This document shows, piece by piece, positions 1 to 8,136 of a stretch of DNA of 64,000 bases (positions are counted from its first letter, which is position 1; every line of letters begins with the position of its first letter). Both the position numbers and the translations under genes were made by a program. The notes under the pieces are model-generated. The model was given only the letters and a program-made list of their open reading frames with translations, ran no database searches and was not told the DNA's origin. Source of the stretch: RGIG7213 sp045652135 (GTDB lineage Bacteria > Bacillota > Clostridia > Oscillospirales > CAG-272); the NCBI GenBank assembly GCA_045652135.1, contig JAZRTS010000055.1:10347-74346 (forward strand), read 5' to 3'.

Positions 1-1182
1 CGGTGTATTGACGGAGTGTGAAACGTTTTCGTTCCAGAAATCACTTCTTGAAATATCTGCCGTGTCAAGCTCTGCAGAAAGACTCCATGGAATATTTCCG
101 TCCCGTTTAAGCTGTGCATTGAATGATGAAAGAAAATCGTAAGCGGTATAGTCAAGCGAAAAATCCGGTGTTCCGTCACGTACGGGAGTGTTAAAGCATC
201 CGTTTACTGATGTGTAAATGACAGCATTTGAATAAGTGCCTTTGATGGCGGCATATGCTGTTCTGAATACTTTGGTATAATCGCTTACATAGTCCGACAA
301 AGCCATTTGTCCTGCATAGTTTCCGTATCTGTTTGAATTGACCGTATTACCGATTATATAATTGCCCACGAATCCGTACTTTCCGTTTTGTACTGTGTAA
401 CGCGAAGCTATGAATTTAAGTGCGGCATAATAATATTCCGATGCTTTTTCACCTTGGGGATTTACACCGTAATATTTTGCCGAGGACATATCCGTTTTAT
501 AATAAAGCTTCTTGGCGTTTTCAGAGTTCGTGTTAGAGGGAGACGTCAAGACTATCTGAGCGTAAACGTTTACGTCGCTGTCTGTAAGCACTTTTATTTT
601 GTGGTCAAGTAAATTAACGTATGAACTGCTGAAAAAGTATGCTTTACCGTCTATATTAATTGTATGTGATGAATCCGAATCGTCGGATATCATCTCATTC
701 AATGCGATGTCAACGACCGTATGTGAAATGCCGAGCTGTTGCGCATCGCTCATAAGTCTTACACTAAGTCCTTTTTTGGAAAACGGTTCGGGCATATCGT
801 ATCTGTTGGGTGCAAGTATGTCACAGTTCGTTATATATGCGCCTTCGGAAATAGGTGTGTAGATTTCATTTTCAAATGCGCAGACGGTGTATTTGGAATA
901 AAAATATTTATCGCTTTCACACTTGACGGTTATTTCATTTTTTCCGTCGGATAATTTTTGCAACGGAAGTGATGCGCCGTCTGGCGAAGTCATTACTAGA
1001 TAATGTTCATCTGACAAAGACTCACATGAAATATTCAGATATTTACCGTCTTCTGATAAAACAACCGTTATCCCACCCTCTGCCGCGGCGGTATTCACCG
1101 CGGCAATTACGGAAGAGGGAAGAATAACGGTTAATAAAAGTACCAAAGACAGTATTTGTTTCAATACGTCTTTAAATTTCAT
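1..1182 (-). CDS. Secreted DUF5722-family protein, C-terminus cut by window edge
   Basis: An open frame of 394 codons runs leftward from ATG at 1182 to the window edge with no stop, so the C-terminus is missing. The first ~30 residues are a signal peptide: a basic start, then a leucine/valine-rich core ending near SSVIAAVNTAAA. After a beta-rich stretch, from about residue 120 (KKGLSVRLMSDAQQLG) the protein resembles DUF5722, a family of secreted TIM-barrel proteins that I recognise by recall. It includes the FVGNYIIGNTVNSNRYGN segment and a late FWNENVSHSVNT segment. Family members usually carry a Glu after the Asn in IIGNEVN; this one has Thr. The start lies 1 nt past the tpiA stop with no clear Shine-Dalgarno, so translation is probably coupled to tpiA. 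A polysaccharide-related role is only a guess. Confidence 0.8.
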   Translation of the reverse strand, partial: MKFKDVLKQILSLVLLLTVILPSSVIAAVNTAAAEGGITVVLSEDGKYLNISCESLSDEHYLVMTSPDGASLPLQKLSDGKNEITVKCESDKYFYSKYTVCAFENEIYTPISEGAYITNCDILAPNRYDMPEPFSKKGLSVRLMSDAQQLGISHTVVDIALNEMISDDSDSSHTINIDGKAYFFSSSYVNLLDHKIKVLTDSDVNVYAQIVLTSPSNTNSENAKKLYYKTDMSSAKYYGVNPQGEKASEYYYAALKFIASRYTVQNGKYGFVGNYIIGNTVNSNRYGNYAGQMALSDYVSDYTKVFRTAYAAIKGTYSNAVIYTSVNGCFNTPVRDGTPDFSLDYTAYDFLSSFNAQLKRDGNIPWSLSAELDTADISRSDFWNENVSHSVNTP

Positions 1183-1183
1183 T

Positions 1184-1939
1184 TTACTGTGCGGCTTTTA
1201 CAATAGTTGTAAAGTCAGCAACCTTGAGGGAAGCACCGCCGATAAGACCGCCGTCAACGTCGGACATTGCAAGAAGGTCAGCTGCGTTTGCGGCATTCAT
1301 AGAACCGCCGTACTGAATTGTAAGCTCATCAGCGGCTGCCTTGTCGTAAAGACCTGCAACAACATCACGGATGATGGCGCAAACCTCGTTTGCCTGCTCG
1401 GTTGTTGCAACCTTACCTGTACCGATAGCCCAAACGGGTTCGTATGCGATGATGACCTTTGAAAGATCTTCCTTGGAAATGCCTGCGAGAGCCTTCTTTG
1501 TCTGAATGGAAACGATCTCAGCGGTAATACCGCTTTCACGCATTTCAAGTGTTTCACCAACACAGATGATAGCTGTAAGACCTGATGCGATAGCAGCCTT
1601 TGCACGGAGATTTACCGTTTCATCTGTTTCGCCGAAATACTGACGGCGTTCGCTGTGTCCTACGATTGCGTACTTAACACCGCATTCAACAAGCATTGCT
1701 GCACTTATTTCGCCTGTGTAAGCACCATTGGGTTCAAAGTGTACGTTCTCAGCGCCGATAGCGATGTTTGTACCTTTTGCGGCTTCAACTGCAGCGGGGA
1801 TATTAACAAAGGGAACGCAAAGAACGATGTCAGCCTTGTTATAAGCGGCAACTTCAGGTGCAAGCGCCTTTATAAATTCAGTTGTTTTGGAAGGTGTCAT
1901 ATTCATCTTCCAGTTTCCTGCGATAACTGTTTTTCTCAT
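1184..1939 (-). CDS. tpiA: Triosephosphate isomerase
   Basis: 251 residues, the usual length for the family. This cytoplasmic glycolytic enzyme interconverts dihydroxyacetone phosphate and glyceraldehyde 3-phosphate. All catalytic landmarks are present: Asn and Lys in the N-terminal AGNWKMN, the catalytic His in GHSERRQYF (about residue 95), the catalytic Glu in AYEPVWAIGTGK (about residue 165), and the phosphate-binding GGSMN near the C-terminus. It lies 21 nt downstream of pgk on the same strand and shares the promoter upstream of pgk. Identification is secure. Confidence 0.97.
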   Translation of the reverse strand: MRKTVIAGNWKMNMTPSKTTEFIKALAPEVAAYNKADIVLCVPFVNIPAAVEAAKGTNIAIGAENVHFEPNGAYTGEISAAMLVECGVKYAIVGHSERRQYFGETDETVNLRAKAAIASGLTAIICVGETLEMRESGITAEIVSIQTKKALAGISKEDLSKVIIAYEPVWAIGTGKVATTEQANEVCAIIRDVVAGLYDKAAADELTIQYGGSMNAANAADLLAMSDVDGGLIGGASLKVADFTTIVKAAQ

Positions 1940-1960
1940 ATTTACACCAACGCTTTCTTA

Positions 1961-3145
1961 TTATTTATCCTGAAGACAAGCAATACCGGGAAGAACAAGT
2001 CCTTCAAGGAATTCAAGAGATGCGCCGCCGCCTGTGGAGATGTGTGTTACCTTGTCAGCAAAGCCGAGCTTTTCAATAGCTGCTGCAGAGTCACCACCGC
2101 CGATTATGGAGATAGCGCCGCTGTCAGCAACTGCCTGAGCAACACTGCGTGTACCGGACGCGAACTTTTCCCATTCGGAAACACCCATAGGACCGTTCCA
2201 GATAACTGTTGCAGCGCCCTTGATAGCGTCTGCGAATATCTTTTCTGTAGCGGGACCGATGTCAAGGCCCATATATCCTTCGGGAATGTTGTCGGAGTTT
2301 ACGAGCAAGAAGTTACAATCGGGATCGTACTTGTCGCCTGCGCGGTTATCAACGGGGAGAAGAAGGTTTACACCCTTAGCTTTAGCCTTAGCCATAAGCT
2401 CTTTTGCAAGCTCAACCTTGTCTTCCTCGCAAAGTGAATCACCGATTGAGTAGTTGTTTGCCTTGTGGAATGTGTATGCCATAGCACCGCCGATGATAAG
2501 TGTGTCAACCTTTTCGATGAGGTTGTTGATAACACCGATCTTATCGGAAACCTTTGCACCGCCGAGAATAGCAACGAAGGGATGCTTAGGCTGTGTAAGT
2601 GCGCCGCCCATGATGGAGATTTCTTTCTGGATGAGGTAACCGCAAACGGCAGGGAGATAGTGGCTTACGCCTTCTGTTGATGCGTGAGCTCTGTGAGCTG
2701 TACCGAATGCATCGTTTACGTAGATCTCAGCCAAAGAAGCGAGTTCCTTTGCAAATTCGGGATCGTTCTTTTCTTCTTCCTTGTGGTAACGAACGTTTTC
2801 GATAAGCATAACGTCGCCGTCTTTAAGTGCTGCTGCCTTTGCCTTTGCGTCTTCACCGATAACATCGTTTGCGAAAACTACGGGCTTGCCGAGAAGTTCA
2901 GAAAGCTTTTCAGCTACGGGAGCGAGTGAGTATTTGGGATTGAATTCACCCTTCGGACGTCCGAGGTGAGAGCAGAGAATTACCTTTGCACCGTTGTCAG
3001 AAAGGTACTTGATAGTGGGAAGCGCTTCTCTGATACGCTTTGCATCTGTGATTGTCTTTCCGTCAAGCGGAACGTTAAAATCACATCTTGCAAGGACTTT
3101 TTTGCCCTTGACTTCGATATCTTCAACTGTTTTCTTGTTGTACAT
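1961..3145 (-). CDS. pgk: Phosphoglycerate kinase
   Basis: 394 residues. It transfers phosphate between 1,3-bisphosphoglycerate and ADP in glycolysis. The N-terminal domain shows RCDFNVPL and HLGRPKG; the C-terminal domain shows the nucleotide-binding GGGDSAAAIEKLG and the closing STGGGASLEFLEG. The open frame extends to a TTG at 3157, but the sequence GAGGTG lies just upstream of ATG 3145 and that TTG overlaps it, so ATG 3145 (MYNKKTVEDI) is the start. It is the first gene of a pgk-tpiA operon that continues into the DUF5722 gene. gap, gpmI and eno are not in the window. Confidence 0.97.
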   Translation of the reverse strand: MYNKKTVEDIEVKGKKVLARCDFNVPLDGKTITDAKRIREALPTIKYLSDNGAKVILCSHLGRPKGEFNPKYSLAPVAEKLSELLGKPVVFANDVIGEDAKAKAAALKDGDVMLIENVRYHKEEEKNDPEFAKELASLAEIYVNDAFGTAHRAHASTEGVSHYLPAVCGYLIQKEISIMGGALTQPKHPFVAILGGAKVSDKIGVINNLIEKVDTLIIGGAMAYTFHKANNYSIGDSLCEEDKVELAKELMAKAKAKGVNLLLPVDNRAGDKYDPDCNFLLVNSDNIPEGYMGLDIGPATEKIFADAIKGAATVIWNGPMGVSEWEKFASGTRSVAQAVADSGAISIIGGGDSAAAIEKLGFADKVTHISTGGGASLEFLEGLVLPGIACLQDK

Positions 3146-3182
3146 AATACACCTCAAAAAAATATTTTAATATAACGATGCG

Positions 3183-3211
3183 ATTATATCACAAATCCCA
3201 CCGTCTTTCAA
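3183..3211 (-). promoter_or_regulatory. Sigma-A promoter of pgk-tpiA
   Basis: Read on the minus strand, TTGAAA (3211-3206), a 17-nt spacer and TATAAT (3188-3183) form a near-consensus sigma-A promoter about 38 nt upstream of the pgk ATG. The same TTGAAA-17-TATAAT arrangement precedes pcrA. Confidence 0.85.
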
Positions 3212-3314
3212 TAATAAAATGTGAATATTTGTCAAAAATGAAATATTTATTTTTAATATTCGATATTTTACCTTATTTTATACAAATAAGTGAATATTCG
3301 AAGTGATGCGGTAG

Positions 3315-3335
3315 GGGATGGCGCCCTGACATCCC
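3315..3335. repeat. Short GC-rich inverted repeat in pgk-pcrA gap
   Basis: GGGATG (3315-3320) and CATCCC (3330-3335) form a 6-bp stem around a 9-nt GC-rich loop. It stands out in an AT-rich intergenic stretch and begins with GTAGGGG. It has no U-tract, so it is not an ordinary terminator. It may be one copy of a dispersed intergenic element, but only one copy is visible here. Confidence 0.4.
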
Positions 3336-3381
3336 GAAATCGGTTTTTGTTCATTTGATAAGAGGTGATACTCAAAACACA

Positions 3382-3413
3382 AAACCGACTCAAATAAAAA
3401 CTTGAGTCGGTTT
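3382..3413 (-). terminator. Rho-independent terminator of pcrA
   Basis: On the minus strand a perfect stem AAACCGACTCAA / TTGAGTCGGTTT is followed by a T-rich run. It begins 7 nt after the pcrA stop. Confidence 0.88.
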
Positions 3414-3419
3414 ATGCAT

Positions 3420-5816
3420 TTAGTTTATCTTTGTTAATTTTGCGTACGTTGCCATAAGCTTCTTCGTTCCGAAATTGTCGAATACTACTTCGTAAAGCAT
3501 ATCGGCGCCCATTTCGGTTACCGACTGTATAACACCCTGGCCAAACGTCATATGACGTACGCGGTCACCTGCTGAAAATCTGTCGTATCCCGTTGTCTTA
3601 CCAAGGGCGGTTATTTTGTTCGTATCCTTTGTAAGCTCCGTAGATATAATGTGACGCTTTCTTGTGGGTAAGCTATCTTGCTCTGCTGTTTTTGTGAACG
3701 TACGTTTTGCGGCATCTGTTTCTATGTACGTATCGGGGATCTCGTTCAAAAATGTGCTCTTCGGATTGCGCTGTGTCTTACCGAACAGCATACGTTCATC
3801 AGTGTGTATCATATAAAGATACTTTTCCGCACGTGTCATTGCAACGTATGCAAGTCTGCGTTCTTCTTCAAGCTCTGCCGCATCGGTAAGTGATGACATT
3901 CCGGGGAATATTCCGTCCTCAAGACCGGGGAGGAAAACAGCAGGAAATTCAAGTCCCTTTGCACTGTGAACTGTCATCATAACGACGGCATCCGCATCCT
4001 TGTCGTATGCATCGACGTCTGTTATAAGTGCGATATCCTGCAAAAATCCGTCGAGGGTTGCGTTTTCGCTTTCTTCGCAGTAAGCCTTGATGTTGGAGAA
4101 AAGTTCTTCAATGTTGCGAAGTCTGTCACGGTCCTCATCAAGCCCCGAATTTATAAGCATCTCACGGTATCCTGTAAGCTCAAGAAGCGGTTCAAACAAT
4201 TCCTCAAGCGGACGCGTTTTAGCTATTTCAAGAAGCTGTGATATTATTTTTGTGAAATTTGAAAGCTTTGCGGAAACCTTTGCAAGCACAGGGAATTCAT
4301 CGCATCTCATCATAACATCAAATATGGATATTCCGTAATCCGTTGCTATTCCTTCGACGACGGCAATGGTCGAGTCGCCTATTTTGCGTTTCGGCTCATT
4401 GATTATGCGCTTTAAACGCAAGTCGTCACGCGGGTTGTTGATGACTGTGAGATATGCAAGCATATCCTTTATTTCTTTTCTTTCGTAGAAGCGCAGACCG
4501 CCGAGAATTCTGTAAGGAATTCCGCTTTTTGCGAACATATTTTCAAGTGCATTTGACTGTGCATTTATTCTGTAAAGCACAGCGCAGTCGGAGAATTTAA
4601 GCCCCTGTGTGTTTACAAGATCACGTATCGTGCTGATGATGAATTTTGCTTCATCATTCTGTGTATATACACGCTTGACACGCACCTTTGCACCGTCGGG
4701 TGCCTGTGTCCAGAGCTCCTTGCCTCGTCTTGCAACGTTGTTACGTATAACGGAGTTTGCCGCCGCAAGAATATTGGCAGTTGAACGGTAGTTCTGTTCA
4801 AGTTTGATGACATTCGCCGAATCGAAATATTTGTCAAATCCGAGAATATTTTTAACTGTAGCACCACGGAATTTGTATATACTCTGGTCGTCATCGCCAA
4901 CAGCCATAATGTTGTGATGTCCTGTGGAAAGTATATAGGTGAGCGTAAACTGAGCGACGTTTGTATCCTGATATTCGTCAACGGAAATATACTTGAATCT
5001 GTTTGTGTAGTACTTTCTCACTTCGGGGAAGTTTTTCAAAAGCGTGACCGTGTTGAATATAAGGTCATCAAAGTCCATTGCGTTGTTTTCTTTCATTGTG
5101 TGCTGATAAAGCTCATACACCGTTGCAACGCTTGAAGTTCGTGGATCTCTTGATTTGGGGGCATTATCCGTGAATACCTCCGGAGTTATAAGTTCATCCT
5201 TCGCGCGGCTGATACAGTTCTGCGCATATTTCGGAGCTATCGCTTTTTCGTCTACGTTGAGCTGCTTCATACACTGTGAAACAAGACGTTTGCTGTCATC
5301 GGCATCATATATTGTGAATGAACGTGTATATCCGAGCTTGTCAGCGTGCGCACGAAGTATACGGACACATATTGAATGGAATGTTCCCACCCAGAGATCG
5401 TCTGCCGCCTCGCCGAGAATATTTGAAAGACGTACTTTCATTTCATTTGCCGCTTTGTTCGTAAAAGTTATGGCAAGTATATTGTAAGAAGGGCAGGGAT
5501 CCACTGCAAATTTTTTAAGAAGCTCACGCAGCTCATTTTTTTCAAGAAGGTTGTAGCTGCGCAGTTTTTCTATATCCTCAGAGGTAACTGTTTTGGGAAT
5601 ATCATCAACCTCGCATGCACAGCCGAAAGACATAATGTGCGCTATTCTGTTTACAAGCACCGTGGTTTTACCCGTGCCCGCACCCGCAAGCACAAGCAAA
5701 GGACCTGTCGTAAGACAGACCGCTTTCTTTTGCATATCGTTAAGTGATGAATATAATTTTGTAAAAGCCTTCTGTTTCAAAGCAGAAATTTCCTGCCTGC
5801 TTATCGTAGAATTCAT
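3420..5816 (-). CDS. pcrA: UvrD/PcrA-type ATP-dependent DNA helicase
   Basis: 798 residues. This superfamily 1A 3'-5' helicase acts in nucleotide excision repair and in clearing recombination or replication intermediates. Visible motifs in order: Walker A AGAGTGKT (about residue 45), ITFTNKAANEM (motif Ia), DEYQDTN (Walker B), VGDDDQSIYKFRGA (motif III), QNYRSTANIL (motif IV), MMTVHSAKGLEFPAVFLPGLEDGIFP (motif V region) and AYVAMTRAEK (motif VI). About 35 extra residues lie between motifs I and Ia. The C-terminal 60 residues resemble the Tudor-like RNA-polymerase-binding end of PcrA (VRHMTFGQGVI). ATG 5816 follows a GGAGG at good spacing; the longer frame to 5852 has none. It has its own promoter and terminator. 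Confidence 0.95.
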   Translation of the reverse strand: MNSTISRQEISALKQKAFTKLYSSLNDMQKKAVCLTTGPLLVLAGAGTGKTTVLVNRIAHIMSFGCACEVDDIPKTVTSEDIEKLRSYNLLEKNELRELLKKFAVDPCPSYNILAITFTNKAANEMKVRLSNILGEAADDLWVGTFHSICVRILRAHADKLGYTRSFTIYDADDSKRLVSQCMKQLNVDEKAIAPKYAQNCISRAKDELITPEVFTDNAPKSRDPRTSSVATVYELYQHTMKENNAMDFDDLIFNTVTLLKNFPEVRKYYTNRFKYISVDEYQDTNVAQFTLTYILSTGHHNIMAVGDDDQSIYKFRGATVKNILGFDKYFDSANVIKLEQNYRSTANILAAANSVIRNNVARRGKELWTQAPDGAKVRVKRVYTQNDEAKFIISTIRDLVNTQGLKFSDCAVLYRINAQSNALENMFAKSGIPYRILGGLRFYERKEIKDMLAYLTVINNPRDDLRLKRIINEPKRKIGDSTIAVVEGIATDYGISIFDVMMRCDEFPVLAKVSAKLSNFTKIISQLLEIAKTRPLEELFEPLLELTGYREMLINSGLDEDRDRLRNIEELFSNIKAYCEESENATLDGFLQDIALITDVDAYDKDADAVVMMTVHSAKGLEFPAVFLPGLEDGIFPGMSSLTDAAELEEERRLAYVAMTRAEKYLYMIHTDERMLFGKTQRNPKSTFLNEIPDTYIETDAAKRTFTKTAEQDSLPTRKRHIISTELTKDTNKITALGKTTGYDRFSAGDRVRHMTFGQGVIQSVTEMGADMLYEVVFDNFGTKKLMATYAKLTKIN

Positions 5817-5872
5817 TGTAACCTCCGGATTGTTTCGTACATATATGTTCACGGTGACAGTGCACCAACTCT

Positions 5873-5901
5873 ATTATATCATAGTAAATCGTGTATTTCA
5901 A
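5873..5901 (-). promoter_or_regulatory. Sigma-A promoter of pcrA
   Basis: On the minus strand, TTGAAA (5901-5896), a 17-nt spacer and TATAAT (5878-5873). It lies about 57 nt upstream of the pcrA ATG. Confidence 0.85.
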
Positions 5902-5999
5902 GAATAAACAGAAGAATTCTTGTGTGAAAATTGTAAAATTATATTCTTATGTGCTGAAATGTACGAAAAAATGAATAACGTGTTGTTATAGAAAGTGTA

Positions 6000-6028
6000 T
6001 TGCAAAATATACGGTAAAGTGATATAAT
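6000..6028 (+). promoter_or_regulatory. Sigma-A promoter of the 75-residue orphan gene
   Basis: TTGCAA (6000-6005), 17 nt, TATAAT (6023-6028), followed 28 nt later by GGAGGG and ATG 6061. Confidence 0.8.
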
Positions 6029-6060
6029 TACGTATCAGAAACAGTTGACGGAGGGAAAAT

Positions 6061-6288
6061 ATGAGACTTGTAAATATGATTACGCAGCTTGATGCATTTC
6101 GTTGTGAATACGGCATTTCCAATATGACAGGGGAAGATTTTGACTGTGCACCGGTAAGAAAGCTGTGTGCGGAACTGGAAAAAGAATTTCCCGAACTGCA
6201 CTGTGATTTTGTTCTTGACGATACAGACCATATGCTTATGGTAAGTGTGTCGGCATTCTTAAATCGCATTTTGATGGAAAAATCATAA
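6061..6288 (+). CDS. Small hypothetical protein, 75 aa
   Basis: I do not recognise this protein. It is 75 residues, acidic, and predicted soluble with no membrane segment or signal peptide. It has three cysteines (FRCEYG, DCAPVRKLC region) and a pattern consistent with short alternating helices and strands. It is probably real: it has a GGAGGG Shine-Dalgarno, a dedicated near-consensus promoter, and a perfect 15-bp terminator stem 22 nt after its stop. It is expressed alone between pcrA and ispF, both on the opposite strand. A small regulatory or metal-binding role is possible but not shown. Confidence 0.72.
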   Translation: MRLVNMITQLDAFRCEYGISNMTGEDFDCAPVRKLCAELEKEFPELHCDFVLDDTDHMLMVSVSAFLNRILMEKS

Positions 6289-6310
6289 ATTGAAAAAATC
6301 ACCGAATAAA

Positions 6311-6350
6311 AAATACACATTCAAAAGCAAACAGCTTTGAATGTGTATTT
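6311..6350. terminator. Bidirectional terminator (orphan gene / ispF operon)
   Basis: A perfect 15-bp inverted repeat, AAATACACATTCAAA / TTTGAATGTGTATTT, with a 10-nt loop. It lies between converging genes. A-rich and T-rich flanks allow termination in both directions. Confidence 0.88.
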
Positions 6351-6359
6351 CTGTTATTG

Positions 6360-6836
6360 TTATTCTTTTGTTACAAGACATACAGCGTGAGCCGCTATGC
6401 CCTCACCGCTTCCGGTAAATCCGAGATGCTCCTCGGTGGTTGCTTTGACGTTCACCTGTGACGGCGAAATGCCGAGGACGGAAGCAATATTTTTCTTCAT
6501 TGTGGGAATGTGCGGCGCAAGCTTCGGCGCTTGTGCAATTACCGTTGCGTCGATGTTTGAAACGGAATAAGAGTGCTTTTTTAACAGCCCTTTTACTTCC
6601 TCAAGCAACAGCATGCTGTATATTCCCTTGAATCTTTCATCTGTATCAGGAAAATGCTTGCCTATGTCGCCCTGACCGATAGCACCGATGAGTGCATCGC
6701 ATACAGCGTGCGTCAATACGTCGGCGTCGGAATGACCGACAAGACCAAATCCGCAATCAATAAATACACCGCCAAGCACAAGCTTTCTCTCGGGTGATGT
6801 TGCGTGTACGTCGTAACCGTGTCCTATTCTTATCAT
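6360..6836 (-). CDS. ispF: 2-C-methyl-D-erythritol 2,4-cyclodiphosphate synthase
   Basis: 158 residues, full length. It cyclises CDP-methylerythritol 2-phosphate with loss of CMP in the MEP isoprenoid pathway. The metal-binding GYDVHA is near the N-terminus (Asp9, His11), followed by GHSDADVLTHAVCDALIGA with the third metal His, DIGKHFPDTD, and the C-terminal ATTEEHLGFTGSGEGIAAHA. The start overlaps the ispD stop by 4 nt (ATGA), giving translational coupling and consecutive pathway genes. It is the last gene of the 10.9-6.3 kb operon. Confidence 0.96.
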   Translation of the reverse strand: MIRIGHGYDVHATSPERKLVLGGVFIDCGFGLVGHSDADVLTHAVCDALIGAIGQGDIGKHFPDTDERFKGIYSMLLLEEVKGLLKKHSYSVSNIDATVIAQAPKLAPHIPTMKKNIASVLGISPSQVNVKATTEEHLGFTGSGEGIAAHAVCLVTKE

Positions 6837-7591
6837 TTGCCGTTTTCCTGCCTGAATTTCAGTATTCCTTCCGCGATCCGTATGTCTTCGGGTGTTGTTA
6901 TCTTTATGTTTTCGTGACCTGTGTCACACAAAAACACCTTGAAGCCAAGCCTTGTAACGAGGGAATTGTCGTCCGTTGCCTCAAAGCCGTCTTCTTTAGC
7001 TGAATATGCCGCCGCGCGGTAAATATCCGTTTTGAATATCTGCGGTGTCTGTGCGTGACGCATCGTGCTTCGCTCAGCATCGGATTTGATAAAACCGCCG
7101 TTATCGGCAATTTTCATTGTGTCCTTTGCTTGTGCGGAAGCTGTTGCTGAGCCGAAACGGTAAGCGGATTTGCAAACTTCGCTTATCATTTCAGGTGTTA
7201 CAAGACAGCGTGCGCCGTCGTGTATGGACACGAATTCGCTTTTTTTATTCACGCGTGAAAGACCGTTCATAACTGACTGCTGACGTGTCGAACCGCCCGA
7301 TACCACGTGGGTTATCTTTTTGAATTTGTACGTTTTTATAATGTTTGCAATATCGTCAAATTCTTCCTTACGGCAGACAAGTATTATTTCGCTTATGTGC
7401 TTGCAATCCTCAAATTGCTTCACGGTGCGGGCAAGAACCGGCACACCGCAAATATCCATAAGCTGCTTCGTTTTGTCGGACTTCATACGTGAGCCGCTTC
7501 CGGCAGCGACGATTATTGCACTGTTGAAATAATCGTCACGTTCACTGCCGAAAAGCTTTTTGAAAATACTTACTTTTTTCTTCTCTTTCAT
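6833..7591 (-). CDS. ispD: 2-C-methyl-D-erythritol 4-phosphate cytidylyltransferase
   Basis: 252 residues. It makes CDP-methylerythritol from MEP and CTP. It has the nucleotidyltransferase signature AAGSGSRMKSDKTKQ (about residues 30-44), SIHDGARCLVTPE and AQTPQIFKTD. A basic ~22-residue extension (KEKKKVSIFKKLFG) precedes the usual start; no better internal start with a Shine-Dalgarno is evident. The ATG overlaps the stop of the oxidoreductase gamma-subunit gene by 4 nt, and the stop overlaps ispF, so it is tied into the same transcript. Confidence 0.95.
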   Translation of the reverse strand: MKEKKKVSIFKKLFGSERDDYFNSAIIVAAGSGSRMKSDKTKQLMDICGVPVLARTVKQFEDCKHISEIILVCRKEEFDDIANIIKTYKFKKITHVVSGGSTRQQSVMNGLSRVNKKSEFVSIHDGARCLVTPEMISEVCKSAYRFGSATASAQAKDTMKIADNGGFIKSDAERSTMRHAQTPQIFKTDIYRAAAYSAKEDGFEATDDNSLVTRLGFKVFLCDTGHENIKITTPEDIRIAEGILKFRQENGK

Positions 7592-8124
7592 TCTGCGTAG
7601 TTGTAGCCGAGAAGAAGCGCCTTCTTGTTAAGCTCACGAAGTTCTGCCTTTGATTCGGGAACAGATGCAGTGAGCTTTTCAGCAAAGTAATCAAAATCAA
7701 ATATATTTGTCTTTGCTATAACATATCCGAGCATAATAACGTTTGCAAGCTTCGGAGCGTTCATCTCGTTTGCAAGCTCTGTTGCAGGGATAGTGTATGC
7801 GGAAATATCGCTTCTTTCGGATTTTTTCGAAATGAGTGTGCTGTCGGAAAATACAGCGCCGCCTGCTACTACCTTCGGTTCAAACTTATCAAATGAAGGA
7901 GCGTTGAAGGCAATAAGTATATCGGGTGTGTTTACAAGGGGAGAACCGATATCCTCGTCGGAGATTATAACGCTGCAGTTACATGTACCGCCGCGCTGTT
8001 CAGGACCGTAGGAGGGAAGCCAGGTTACGCATTTTCCAAGCTGCATACCTGTTTTTGCACACTGCTTGCCGGAGAAGAGAATACCCTGTCCGCCGAAGCC
8101 TGCGAATAAAATTCTGCTTGTCAT
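7588..8124 (-). CDS. 2-oxoacid:ferredoxin oxidoreductase, gamma subunit
   Basis: 178 residues, the normal size for the gamma (catalytic-domain III) subunit. It starts with FAGFGGQGILFSGKQ and has SYGPEQRGGTCNCSVIIS, both typical of POR/VOR/KOR gamma chains. It works with the alpha, beta and ferredoxin-like subunits upstream in oxidative decarboxylation of a 2-oxoacid to acyl-CoA with reduction of ferredoxin. The branched-chain (VOR) assignment rests on alpha-subunit similarity; 2-oxoglutarate specificity cannot be excluded. Confidence 0.93.
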   Translation of the reverse strand: MTSRILFAGFGGQGILFSGKQCAKTGMQLGKCVTWLPSYGPEQRGGTCNCSVIISDEDIGSPLVNTPDILIAFNAPSFDKFEPKVVAGGAVFSDSTLISKKSERSDISAYTIPATELANEMNAPKLANVIMLGYVIAKTNIFDFDYFAEKLTASVPESKAELRELNKKALLLGYNYAE

Positions 8125-8136
8125 ATTATCCTCCTA

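Noticed and set aside
1655..2437. 260-codon plus-strand frame across tpiA/pgk
   Set aside because: Antisense to two certain genes. It is cysteine/serine-rich low-complexity translation typical of the opposite strand of these codons, with no ribosome site.
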